From Blepharisma stoltei (Eukaryota; Ciliophora; Heterotrichea; Heterotrichida; Blepharismidae), in contig CAJZBQ010000036.1 in assembly GCA_914767885.1 (NCBI GenBank), positions 372,001 through 436,000 of the forward strand: 64,000 nucleotides of DNA. Direction: 5' to 3'. Shown here piece by piece: positions 30,486 through 38,980 of the stretch. The position numbers and the translations under genes are program-made. The notes below the pieces were generated by a model. It had not been told where the DNA came from, searched no databases, and saw nothing but the letters and a program-made list of their open reading frames with translations. Numbering within the stretch: position 1 is the first letter of the stretch; every line of letters starts with the position of its first letter.

Positions 30486-31235
30486 ATGGCATCACATTGT
30501 TTTCTAATCATAGGTGCAAGTCGAGGAATAGGTAAAGCCTTAACTCTCAATCTTGCTTCCTCATTTCCTGACACCCCAATAGTTGCTGTATCCCGCACAA
30601 TTTGTTTAAAAGAATCAGAATTCACCTCCCAAAATTCAAATATTCATTGTCTTAACGCCGATGTCGGAACTGAGCAAGGAATCCAATCCATAATTGATTT
30701 CCTCCAATGGAAAGTCAAATACCTTATTTATTTGGCAGGCATCCTAGGCCCCTCTTTTGATGAAATGGGCTCTCCAGACGATTTTAACCGCGTAATGAGT
30801 GTCAATGCCAAAGGTGCGTTTTTCATTGCAAGAGAGCTTCAGAGTAAATTTACTGCTGATGCAAGGGTTTTGTATTTAACTTCTTCGGTGGGAGAAGCGT
30901 ATAAAGTTCCTTATCCATTTTATGCTATCTCAAAAAAAGCCTTGAATATGGTTTATGAAGTTATGAAAAAGGAATTAAAAGGAATTTTGGTGGCTGCAGT
31001 GCATCCTGGCTTGGTCAAAACTGATATGTACCATGTGCAAGTTGGAAAAATACCTGGGTTTAACGAGAGGATTGCAATTGATCCAAGCATTGCTGCTAAA
31101 TTTTTGAAGTTCATTTTGAGTGAAAAAGTTAACGCAAAAGAGTACTCAGATGAAATTTGGAGTATCTATAATTTGCATCATCAACCTAGGTGGTTAGAAG
31201 AAGGAGATGAAGCTCCTGGCCAACAAAGTAGTTAG
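30486..31235 (+). CDS. Short-chain dehydrogenase/reductase, tandem copy 1
   Basis: Rossmann SDR: the glycine motif is GASRGIGKA at residues 9-17, the Asn of the NNAG-equivalent is replaced by YLAGILG, and the catalytic pair is in YAISKK (Y-x-x-x-K) after a Ser-rich TSSVGEAYK. PGLVKTDM follows. The start at 30486 gives MASHCFLIIGASRGIG, matching copy 2's start MTGCAIVVGASKGIG. An in-frame ATG at 30435 also exists; the 51 bases between begin with the same ATGGCATC. The gene ends at TAG 31235, inside the left repeat of a SINE-like insert. Excision would change only the last residues (PGQQSS to PGQQG). Substrate unknown; NAD(P)H oxidoreductase. Confidence 0.88.
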   Translation: MASHCFLIIGASRGIGKALTLNLASSFPDTPIVAVSRTICLKESEFTSQNSNIHCLNADVGTEQGIQSIIDFLQWKVKYLIYLAGILGPSFDEMGSPDDFNRVMSVNAKGAFFIARELQSKFTADARVLYLTSSVGEAYKVPYPFYAISKKALNMVYEVMKKELKGILVAAVHPGLVKTDMYHVQVGKIPGFNERIAIDPSIAAKFLKFILSEKVNAKEYSDEIWSIYNLHHQPRWLEEGDEAPGQQSS

Positions 31236-31665
31236 TTTAGTTATTAGTTTTAAATGGCAATACGTGGGCGAGCCAGCGGAACACAACACCTCAGCTCGAA
31301 AGATGCTTTCGGTCGGGTTCTGATGTGACCATACTCCTGGCCGGACGCCATCTTGATTTCTGTTCTGAACCACCTGATCATAGGATCAGCTCCTCAGGGC
31401 AGAGCCACTTTTTGGAGAGTGCCCCGATGGCCCCGCTGAGGGAAGACCATGTGGTAGGCAAAACCTGTCTAGCCCATCTGCAGGGACAGAAAACCTTCGG
31501 GGGAGAAATAAAACTTCCTTTTCGGCACGGCTTCCCCACCTCTGAAGGGCTACTTAAGACAGGGAGCGAGGCCCTATATTTCAGCTTCATCAGAAATGGG
31601 TCCTACCAGCTCCATAGGAGGTGTGCCTCGGAGTCCAATTTCCGTCAACGTCACCATTTTATTTC
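31213..31665 (+). mobile_element. SINE-like insert (453 bp) at the stop codon of the first SDR
   Basis: CTCCTGGCCAACAAAGTA at 31213 and CTCCCTGGCCAGCAAGGGTA at 31665 are an imperfect duplication. It ends CACCATTTTATTTCT, like copy 1's GCCATTTTATTTA, and has a GC-rich body (GGCACGGCTTCCCCACC). Because it lies at the end of the CDS, its removal cannot be proven from frame. Confidence 0.75.
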
Positions 31666-31794
31666 TCCCTGGCCAGCAAGGGTAGCTTATTTTCATGCAT
31701 ATTTAATTGAAATTCTATATTTTTTAAATGGCGCAAATATTTTTAGACTATTTTGATCCATTAATTAATTCATCAATTCTAATCTGAAATAAAA

Positions 31795-32972
31795 ATGACA
31801 GGTTGTGCAATCGTTGTTGGGGCAAGCAAAGGCATAGGTAAATCTCTGGTAATTTCATTAGCCTCCTCTTACCCATCGCTTCCTATTATTGCAATTGCCC
31901 GTGGTATAAGCTCTCAAGAATCTGAATTTTCATCTATTTCATCAAACATTAAATTAGTAGATGCTGATATAAGCACCCAAGAAGGCCTCTCAGCCATACT
32001 TGACTGCATTGAGCACAAAGTCCAGTTTTTAATCTTGAATGCTGCAATTGAAGGCTTAACATGGGATGAAATGCCAGGATGGGATGAATGGGATAAAGTT
32101 ATGAACACCAACGCAGGCTCACACTTTTTTTTAGCAAGGGATTTGAGATCTAAATACACAGAGGATGCTAGAATTTTATTTATATCAAGCAGAGACTCTA
32201 AAAGCTATTTGATACCGCTGTCATTTTATTGCATTTCTAAAGCAGCCCAAAATATGGTTTATGAAGTAATTAAAGCAGAGATTCCTGAAGTTTCTGTTGG
32301 ATGGATGGATCCTGGAGTAGTTGAGACAGCTCTAAGTGAATATGCAGGGCAAAAGGTGCCTGAAGCAAAAAGTCTTGAAAAATTAAGTCCCCTGATGGTC
32401 GCCAAATTTTTGAGGTTTTTGCTGACTCCCCCCCTTTAAATTGAAACAAAATATAGGTAAAATTCCTACTTTTTTTGGGAAATTACCCCCCTTTAAATTG
32501 AAACAAGATTTTATTATAATAGAAAATTTTATAGGTAAAAATCATTATTTTATATGTAAATACGTTAATACCCTATTTAATATACTTCAAACATATAAGA
32601 TTTAGAAATTAAACTCTATTTTGTCCAATTGTTATGGGGAGAGTTAGAAGAATACCATTTCAGCAAGTTTACACTTTGAGATTGAGAAATTTATGAATTA
32701 ATTTTTCATGAAATTCTTTAATTTATATAATTTATTTTCTATAAAATTTTATCTCTGAAAAACTGTTTATATATAAATTTTTTTTTATAAAAAATTTTCT
32801 TAACCCCCCTTTAAATTGAAACAAAATTTTTTGTTTCAATTTAAAGGGGGGGGGAGTGAGCGATAAAGTAGGACCAATTGAATTTTCTTCTGAAATGTGG
32901 AATATTTATGAAGAGAAGCATCACACTAGGTGGGTGGAAAAAGGCGATATAGCTCCTAAAAATCCTGATTAA
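31795..32972 (+). CDS. Short-chain dehydrogenase/reductase, tandem copy 2, with a MITE IES
   Basis: The glycine motif is GASKGIGKS, with NAAIEG, SSRDSKSYLIPLSFYCISKA (Y-x-x-x-K) and DPGVVETAL. Sequence and order match copy 1, so this is a tandem duplicate. The MITE at 32423-32856 interrupts the last 40 codons. Removing 434 bp joins FLRFLL to SDKVGPIEFSSEMWNIY, which aligns with copy 1 KFILSEKV...YSDEIWSIY. Total 744 nt, 247 aa. Copy 1 lacks the insert, so the insertion post-dates the duplication. Copy 1 also gives an independent, uninterrupted template for the excision junction. Confidence 0.92.
32423..32856 (-). mobile_element. CTCCC-family MITE, AAATTGAAAC variant (434 bp, TGA repeat)
   Basis: TGA is at 32423 and 32857. 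The left side has two direct copies of CCCCCCTTTAAATTGAAAC (32428 and 32486). The right side is a hairpin of TTTAAATTGAAACAAAA and its complement before GGGGGGAG-TGA. It has the same architecture as the 5475 element but a different motif. Confidence 0.93.
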
Positions 32973-33030
32973 TTAAGCCATTTTGATAAGCATTTATTTT
33001 GCCATTAAATTTTATTTTTTCAATATAAAT

Positions 33031-33786
33031 TTACCATATTTCACAACAAACTTTATTATTCCTCTGCTGCTGCTCCATGTCTCCAAGAAACGATTTTCTC
33101 GCTGCCTCAGAATTTCCAAATCATTTGTCTTGACAGCTTCTACACAAAATCATCAGCAATCTTTCGGGTTTTACACTAGTGACTTCTCTTTCCTTCAAAA
33201 CTCCTATATGGATTGATCTTTCTTCAGTCTCGCTCTTGATTCTCTCTATCTCAATTTTATGGTTCAGAATCTGCTCTTGGATGCTTTGCCATTTTTGAAG
33301 TGAAGTGTCATATACTGATTTCTTTCGGTCTAATGCTTCTTTTAAGCTTGTATAGCACTTTCAATTTTGTTGCTGCTCAAGCAGAATTTCTTTGATTGAC
33401 TCTCTTTTTTCATTTGCAACTTTGTCTGTTAAAGCATCAAAGTTCGCGATTTTGTTTTGGATTTCTGAAGCTTTGATTTCTTCATTATTGGCATCTTCGA
33501 TTAATTTGTTGTTGTTTTCAAGCATCTTTCGCAAAACCTCACGAGTTTTTGAAAGCTCAGCTTCTCGTTCAGCTCTTAGTTGTTCTTGAACGTCAGAGTA
33601 ATGGCATTTGTCGCAGATAAGAATTTTTTTGTTGTTGATTTTTCGAACACATGAATGGAAACTGCAAACATTATTTTCGCATGATATGCACTTGTGTTTA
33701 GGAGCTTCATCACAATAAGCACATGTATTGCGTTTGGTTCCTTTTCTAAACAGCTTTTTTAATGAGCTTTTTGATTTTGTTTCCAT
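33031..33786 (-). CDS. B-box-like zinc-finger plus coiled-coil protein
   Basis: 251 aa, uninterrupted, start ATG 33786. After a basic start (SSLKKLFRKGTKRN) comes CAYCDEAPKHKCISC then NVCSFHSCVRK and ILICDKCHYSD, a double zinc site with spacing like B-box or FYVE/RING-related treble-clef fingers. Residues 70-200 form a long coiled coil (QLRAEREAELSKTREVLRKM). A CRSCQDKW motif near the C-terminus may add a site. Two TGA codons are Trp. Domain type is uncertain; likely a protein- or lipid-binding adaptor. Confidence 0.72.
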
Positions 33787-34019
33787 AATTATAGTTTGTA
33801 ATCCTATATAAATAAAATTCTGAATATTTAATTTTATCTATGCTTATAACTATTAGTCAAATTAATGCAATTCTTATATGAATTAAATAATTTGACAAGA
33901 TATGTAGCTTTATGCTTGAAATTCCTTTTTAATCGCGTCACAAAGCTTAATTATATGAAATTTATGCTTAAAATGTTATATATAAATATCAGGTTAATTA
34001 TTAAATTTATATATAGTAT

Positions 34020-36666
34020 CTATACTATCATTGCAAAATTCAGTTTTTGATTCTCGAGCTTATGATTTTCACAGCTTCCAGGCAAAAAGCATCCTTTTCC
34101 ATGAGGATCCAATTCTTCAATAATTTCTTTGATGCATTCTTGATTTAAATTCGAATCACTTTTAAGCCACTTTTTTAAATCTGAGCATGATACTTTCCCG
34201 TTTTCCCCGTGTCCGAACATTCTCAAAGCTTTTATTAAATTAGCTTTCGAAAGAATTTCTTTTGGATCAGCGCAAGCTCTTAAAAATTCGTAATAATCGA
34301 TCACCCCATTCTCGTCAGTGTCCACTTGACTCATGATTTCTTTTGAGGCTTTTTCAGGAATGTCTTCAATATAGCCCTATCCCTGTTTCGGATCGGGCTC
34401 TACGACATCTCCCTATATTATATAAGAACTTGTGGAACCAACATCTTTTAGTAATCCATATTCTTCAGATGGCAAATCTCCAATAACAAGAGGGTTTATC
34501 ATCTGAGGAGTTAGATTCACCAACAAGCGTTTTTTGCCAAGTCCCCATATGGCATCGTGAGCTACCGTAGAGCCCGATCCAAAGCAGGGATCGAGATATA
34601 AAGCACTTCGTGAAATTCAATAATTCTGATTCTGAGATGACTCCATCAGAGTTAAGATCTAATGAGTGAAAGGCTGACTGGATGCTCATAAAGTGCTTAT
34701 AGCTCATTACCTGACTTAGAATAAAGGTACTCAACGATTCACTGAACTTGGAAGATCTTTGATAACTTTTTAGCTTATTGAAAATATTTGCTAGATCATC
34801 ATCACTTTCTTTTTCTTTCCAATCAGCTTTAAACCATGGATGAGCACATGCTTCCTCAGCTGAAATTCTTTGGTTTGGATTTTTAGTTAGTAGACGCGTC
34901 AGCAAGTCTTTTGCGTCGCTTGAAATTCCATCCCAATGAGGACCTTCAATATGAAATTTCCCTCTTCTAATTTTCTTTATTGTATCAGCGTCATTTTTTC
35001 CTTGGAAAGGATTGTAGCCAGTTAATAGAGCGTACATGATAACTCCGCAGCTTCATAAATCAGCCTTTTGATTATATGATCTATCGAAAAGCTCAGGAGC
35101 CATATAATCTAAAGTCCCAGCAATTTGTTTCAAGTTAGTATCCTCAGGGCATTTAATTGTAAAGTCGAAATCGATGATTTTTATTGTGATATCGTCATTC
35201 TTTACATTTCCACCTATGAGTATATTCTCAGGCTTCAAGTCTCTATGAACCAATTTTTTCTTATGTAAGTAACTTACTCCTGATAAAATTTGTTTCATAG
35301 CACTTCGTGCTAATTTTTCCGAAAATTCGAATCCACTATAACTCATGCACTGCTATTAATTGTCATCATTGAAAATTTAACTGCTATAATTGACTCGATT
35401 TCTCCTCTATCTAGAGCAATCATCATTTAGATAACATCAGAGTTAAATAAAAATTTTGTAGCTTTAAGTTATTTTATTCTTATTTATATTATTTACAAAT
35501 AAATGATTCTTCTCTTGCTTTATATTAAAAGTAGCGATTTTGTGTAAAAATGGCTTAGGCACAACTTTGGGATCAAAAGTGTAAAATAGGTTGGCAAATA
35601 AACGGGCTAATATTTAAAATGGCATTTGTTATAAAATTAATTTTAAATTGTTAAAAATATGTCTTTTAAAAATACATTTTGTTAGATGCAATTAATATGA
35701 GGCTTTAAGACCTTTGTGTATTCATCTCCCATGGCTACTATAGTAAATTTAAGTTCAATTAATTAAATTTAATTTGTTAATGCTTTCTTTAAAATTAAAC
35801 CGGCCACAAAATACAATAGAAAATAAATTTTGGAATTTCATTAAATGGTCATTTTTAATTTTGCTAGAGTCAATTTAAATGAGACCTTAAGGAATTCATA
35901 CATCTATGCTAAACTAACAAGATATCCTAATTTAAAATTAATTTTAGAATAATGCCATTTTAAATATTGGCTCGTTTATTTGCCAACCTATTTTACACTT
36001 TTGATCCCAAAGTTGTGCCTAAGCCATTTTTACACAAAATCGCTACTTTTAATATAAAGCAAGAGAAGAATCATTTATTTGTAAATAATATAAAATAAGA
36101 ATAAAATAACTTAAAGCTACAAAATTTTTATTTAACTCTGAATGCTATCTAAATGATGATTGCTCTAGATGGGGGAGACATCAAGTCAATTATAGCGGCT
36201 AAATTTCAATGATGACAATCGATAACGATGCATGAGTTATAGTGATTTTGTCGCACAAATCACCACCATCCATGTACTCAAGTACCAGGAAGTACTCAGT
36301 TTTGCTATCGAAAAACTCATACATCCTTAGGATATTTGGATGGTCCATGGCTTTGAATATATCTACTTGCCGATGGACGTTAGCGTCCTCGAGATATATC
36401 CCATTTTTGACTTCTTTTTTGATTATCTTTACTGCTCTGACAGTGTCAGTGCCAATATGTTTGCATTTTCGAATTTCTCCATGAAGGCCAGCACCCAATG
36501 GAACTGAGTCTGTTTCATAAACGTCATGGAATGAAGAAGAATTGGAGAAGATAAAATCGCCTGGCGAGTAAATAATCTCTGCGATGCTATCTATAGTCCT
36601 CCGACTTATTGGTTTCATGTTAATTAGGTCTGAATGATCTGAGTGAGCTGAACACAAACAACCCAT
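34020..36666 (-). CDS. Calcium-dependent protein kinase (CDPK-like), myristoylated, two IESs
   Basis: N-terminus MGCLCSAHS is a myristoylation plus palmitoylation signal, implying membrane attachment. Kinase domain: GAGLHGEI (P-loop), RAVKIIKK (Lys), VHRDLKPEN, YMAPE and DLWSCGV. EF-hands follow: SLDLNSDGVISESEL and QVDTDENGVIDYYEF are canonical; MFGHGENGKVSCSDL and ELDPHGKGCFLPG are degraded. Oddities: DFG reads DFD (IIDFDFTIK), and the alpha-C Glu position appears to be Gln (RQVDIFKAMDHPNI). IESs at 35337-36239 and 34370-34598 are removed to give 1,515 nt, 504 aa. HRD is intact, so activity is possible but unproven. The first ATG in the family-like position is used. Confidence 0.9.
34370..34598. 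mobile_element. Fold-back IES (229 bp) in the CDPK gene
   Basis: TATA is at 34370 and 34597; the in-frame junction uses TA at 34370 and 34599. Inverted ends are GCCCTATCCCTGTTTCGGAT near 34374 and ATCCAAAGCAGGGATCGAGA near 34577, plus CGGGCTCTAC/GTAGAGCCCG. Excision joins LLNFTKCF to IEDIPEKASKE between two EF-hands. Confidence 0.87.
35337..36239. mobile_element. Long-inverted-repeat IES (903 bp, about 290-bp arms) in the CDPK gene
   Basis: TA is at 35337 and 36240. The arms, about 35339-35635 and 35945-36239, are near-identical inverted copies. They begin TAACTCATGCA at each end and end near AATATTTAAAATGGCATT. The roughly 300-bp centre is AT-rich with no coding frame. The length is a multiple of three and excision joins GGDLCDKIT to SGFEFSEKLARS in kinase subdomains V/VI. 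No transposase is encoded, so it is non-autonomous. Confidence 0.92.
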
Positions 36667-36912
36667 TAATTTATTTATAAAAGATTTTATCAAGATATGA
36701 ATTTTTATTCTTGTGGATTTTATGTAAATTTTGTCTTTGCTTGAAATATAGATTAGGTATTATAAAAACTTCAAACAATTCTCGATTTAATAACATTTAT
36801 AAATTTAACTACAAAAAAGTCAGTAAATGGTGTGGATTTAAATCTATGAGATTTCAAGGGATTAATCGAAATAAAATGGGAAATTAAAAGAAGATTGCGA
36901 GTTGGCTTTTAA

Positions 36913-37244
36913 TTACTCCCCCTCCCTCCGTAAGCGAACAAAAAAATTTTTTTCGCTCACGGAAGGGGTTAATTGTTTTTAAAATAATTTTTTAATAAAA
37001 TTTGGAATTTACGAAAATCCCAATTAGCGAAAATTGGAAAGCTAAAATTAATTATTGTAAAATTTATGTTTAAAAATACAAGCTGCTTAAAGTTCAACAG
37101 AATTAGCTAGATATTTTACTATAATAATTATCATTTATATATCAAAGTATTTTTAAAAAACAATTTATATTTTGCTCGCTAAAGTTTTTTTTTTCTTTCA
37201 AAAATAGGAATTTTTCAATGGTCTTGTTCACTCACGGAGGGGAG
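36913..37244 (+). mobile_element. CTCCC-family MITE in a divergent promoter region (332 bp)
   Basis: TTA is at 36913 and 37245. The left hairpin is CTCCGTAAGCGAAC/TTTCGCTCACGGAAG, with an AT-rich core and right end TTCACTCACGGAGGGGAG. It lies between the divergently transcribed CDPK and the MGQVCC gene, about 95 bp from the latter's ATG. Confidence 0.88.
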
Positions 37245-37339
37245 TTAAGATTATAAGTTTCAGTTAAGTTTTTAAGCTTTAATTTTTCTATTATATTCAT
37301 TTATTAGTATCCATATCGAAAAATAAATATCCGGCATAA

Positions 37340-38692
37340 ATGGGGCAAGTTTGTTGTGTCGAGCGTGAAAACGAATATAAGCCAAAAGACAAAAACCAAA
37401 AAAATAAAAATTTACTTCCCCGTAATGATTTGATTATTGATCTTTGAAATTTATATTAAGTTGCAAATATTTTAATTAATTTGTTTAACTTATGTTTTGG
37501 AATGCAAGCTGTTAAAATTTAGCAGAATTGGCTTTTTTATAAAATATAATATATATATTTCAACTTACTCCCCCCCCTCCGTGAGTGAGCAAAACCATTA
37601 GAAAAATCGCCATTTTTTGCCAAAAAACCCACCCTCCGTGAGTGAACAAAAATTTTTTTAATAGAAAAATTTTTTATGGAAAAAAGTTTTAATATATAAG
37701 TGATAATTAGTATAATGAAATCTAGAGCTAATTCTGTTTAATTTTGAACGAATTGCTTTTTAAAATATAAATTTTATAAATTAAATTAATATTTGCTTTC
37801 CAATTTTTGCGAATTAGGATTTTTTTAAATTTTGAAAAACAAATTTTTTTATAAAATTTAAATATAAATTTTTTAAAAAAAAAAAATTAACCCCCTCTGT
37901 GAGTGAACAAAATTTTTTTGTTCACTCACGGAGGGGGGGGGAGTTAGATAAATTTTAGAATGGCTCCACACATCGAATTATTGCTCCTATATATATTCAA
38001 GCAATATATATATATAAAAATTTAATTTTCTTCTCACTCACGTAGGGTAGCTAGCAAGATTACGTGCAAATTCTGATATTCAGCAAAAAAAAATCCCAAA
38101 AGAAGTGCCTATTAGCCCACAAAGTGCTTATGATTCTGATATTTCATACCATAATTCGTCAATTGATATCAAATTTTTTGTGATCAGCCTCCAATATATA
38201 AAGGATAACTTAATAACCCAAGAAGAAGTAATGAAGATTTATATTGACCAAAAAGAAAAACCCATAACTAAGAACTCATTAATTTCAGCTACTCTCTTTT
38301 ATTGAGGAGAATACACAGGCAGATATGCTAATGGAGCATATGTGGAAAAAGGAGTTTTTCATCATTTAGAATCAATTTTAGAAGGAAATGATGAAACTGA
38401 AATAAAATGAGCCCTAAAAGCTCTATTCCAATTATCGAAACTGGAAGAAGTAAAAGATGATATCAGAGCTTGCATTACTTTAATAATGCTATCAAATTCC
38501 TTAGAAAATAGAAGCCCAGAACTTAGAAAAGAATATGGAAGGTTGATTAATGAATTGTATCTCTATGACTCGAAATATGCAAGTAGAAATATTTCAAATG
38601 AGTGTTTAAGCAAGTTGATGACTTGCATTTCAGATTTTGACGAATTAACACAAATAAATTTGAGAGCCCTAGTAGCATATAAAAATATATAA
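37340..38692 (+). CDS. Myristoylated protein of unknown function, with a nested double IES
   Basis: The start MGQVCCVERENEYKPKDK at 37340 is an N-myristoylation plus Cys palmitoylation signal. A 639-bp IES (37413-38051) follows codon 24. Removal joins KNKNL to ARLRANSDIQQKK and gives 714 nt, 237 aa. The rest is helical, with LISATLFYWGEYTGRYANGA, VEKGVFHHLESILEGNDETE and WALKALFQLSKLEEVKDDIR. Two Trp are TGA. I recognise no family; membrane-associated signalling is inferred from the N-terminus. Confidence 0.75.
37413..38051. mobile_element. IES of 639 bp hosting a complete CTCCC MITE
   Basis: TA is at 37413 and 38052 (left TTA-CTTCCCCGTAA, right TCACTCACGTAGGGTAGC-TAG). It is a multiple of three. 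The outer element is itself CTCCC-like but decayed. A complete second element with its own TTA duplication sits inside at 37565-37943. Confidence 0.85.
37565..37943 (-). mobile_element. CTCCC-family MITE nested in another IES (379 bp)
   Basis: TTA is at 37565 and 37944. The left half has two direct copies of CTCCGTGAGTGA(G/A)C; the right half is the hairpin CTCTGTGAGTGAACAAAA / TTTTGTTCACTCACGGAG. It is an intact reverse-oriented copy. Confidence 0.92.
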
Positions 38693-38724
38693 TAATTAGC
38701 AATAAAATTTCTAACTTCTTCATT

Positions 38725-38967
38725 AGCCGCTGGGAAATTCCATACTATTGTGGAAAAAAACCTACCCTCTAAATATATAAGTTTAGTTATTATAATGAAT
38801 CTCTGGCTAATTCTATATAATTTTAAATAGTTTGCATTATAAAATATAAATTTTAAATTTAAATTTTTCTAATTGCGATATTTTTTAAATTAATATAAAA
38901 TTATAAAAAATTAAGTTCCAATTGATCGGCATATTTTTGCTCACTCACCTATGGAAGGGGAGAGTAA
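38725..38967. mobile_element. Decayed CTCCC-family MITE, intergenic
   Basis: Core phrases of the family (ATTATAATGAAT, GGCTAATTCTATATAATTTT, TTGCATTATAAAATATAAA) appear in the usual order, and the right end is TGCTCACTCACC...GAAGGGGAGAG-TAA. The left end is too decayed to place exactly. Confidence 0.65.
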
Positions 38968-38980
38968 TGAAATTATTTTA

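Noticed and set aside
31325-31756. Open frame of 143 codons after the first SDR
   Set aside because: It is inside the GC-rich SINE-like insert; length is explained by low AT content, and the matching segments in other copies are not open.
38105-38305. Reading the N-terminus of the MGQVCC gene as a separate small gene
   Set aside because: Removing the 639-bp insert joins it in frame to the downstream part, and the downstream part has no own ATG at a sensible place.
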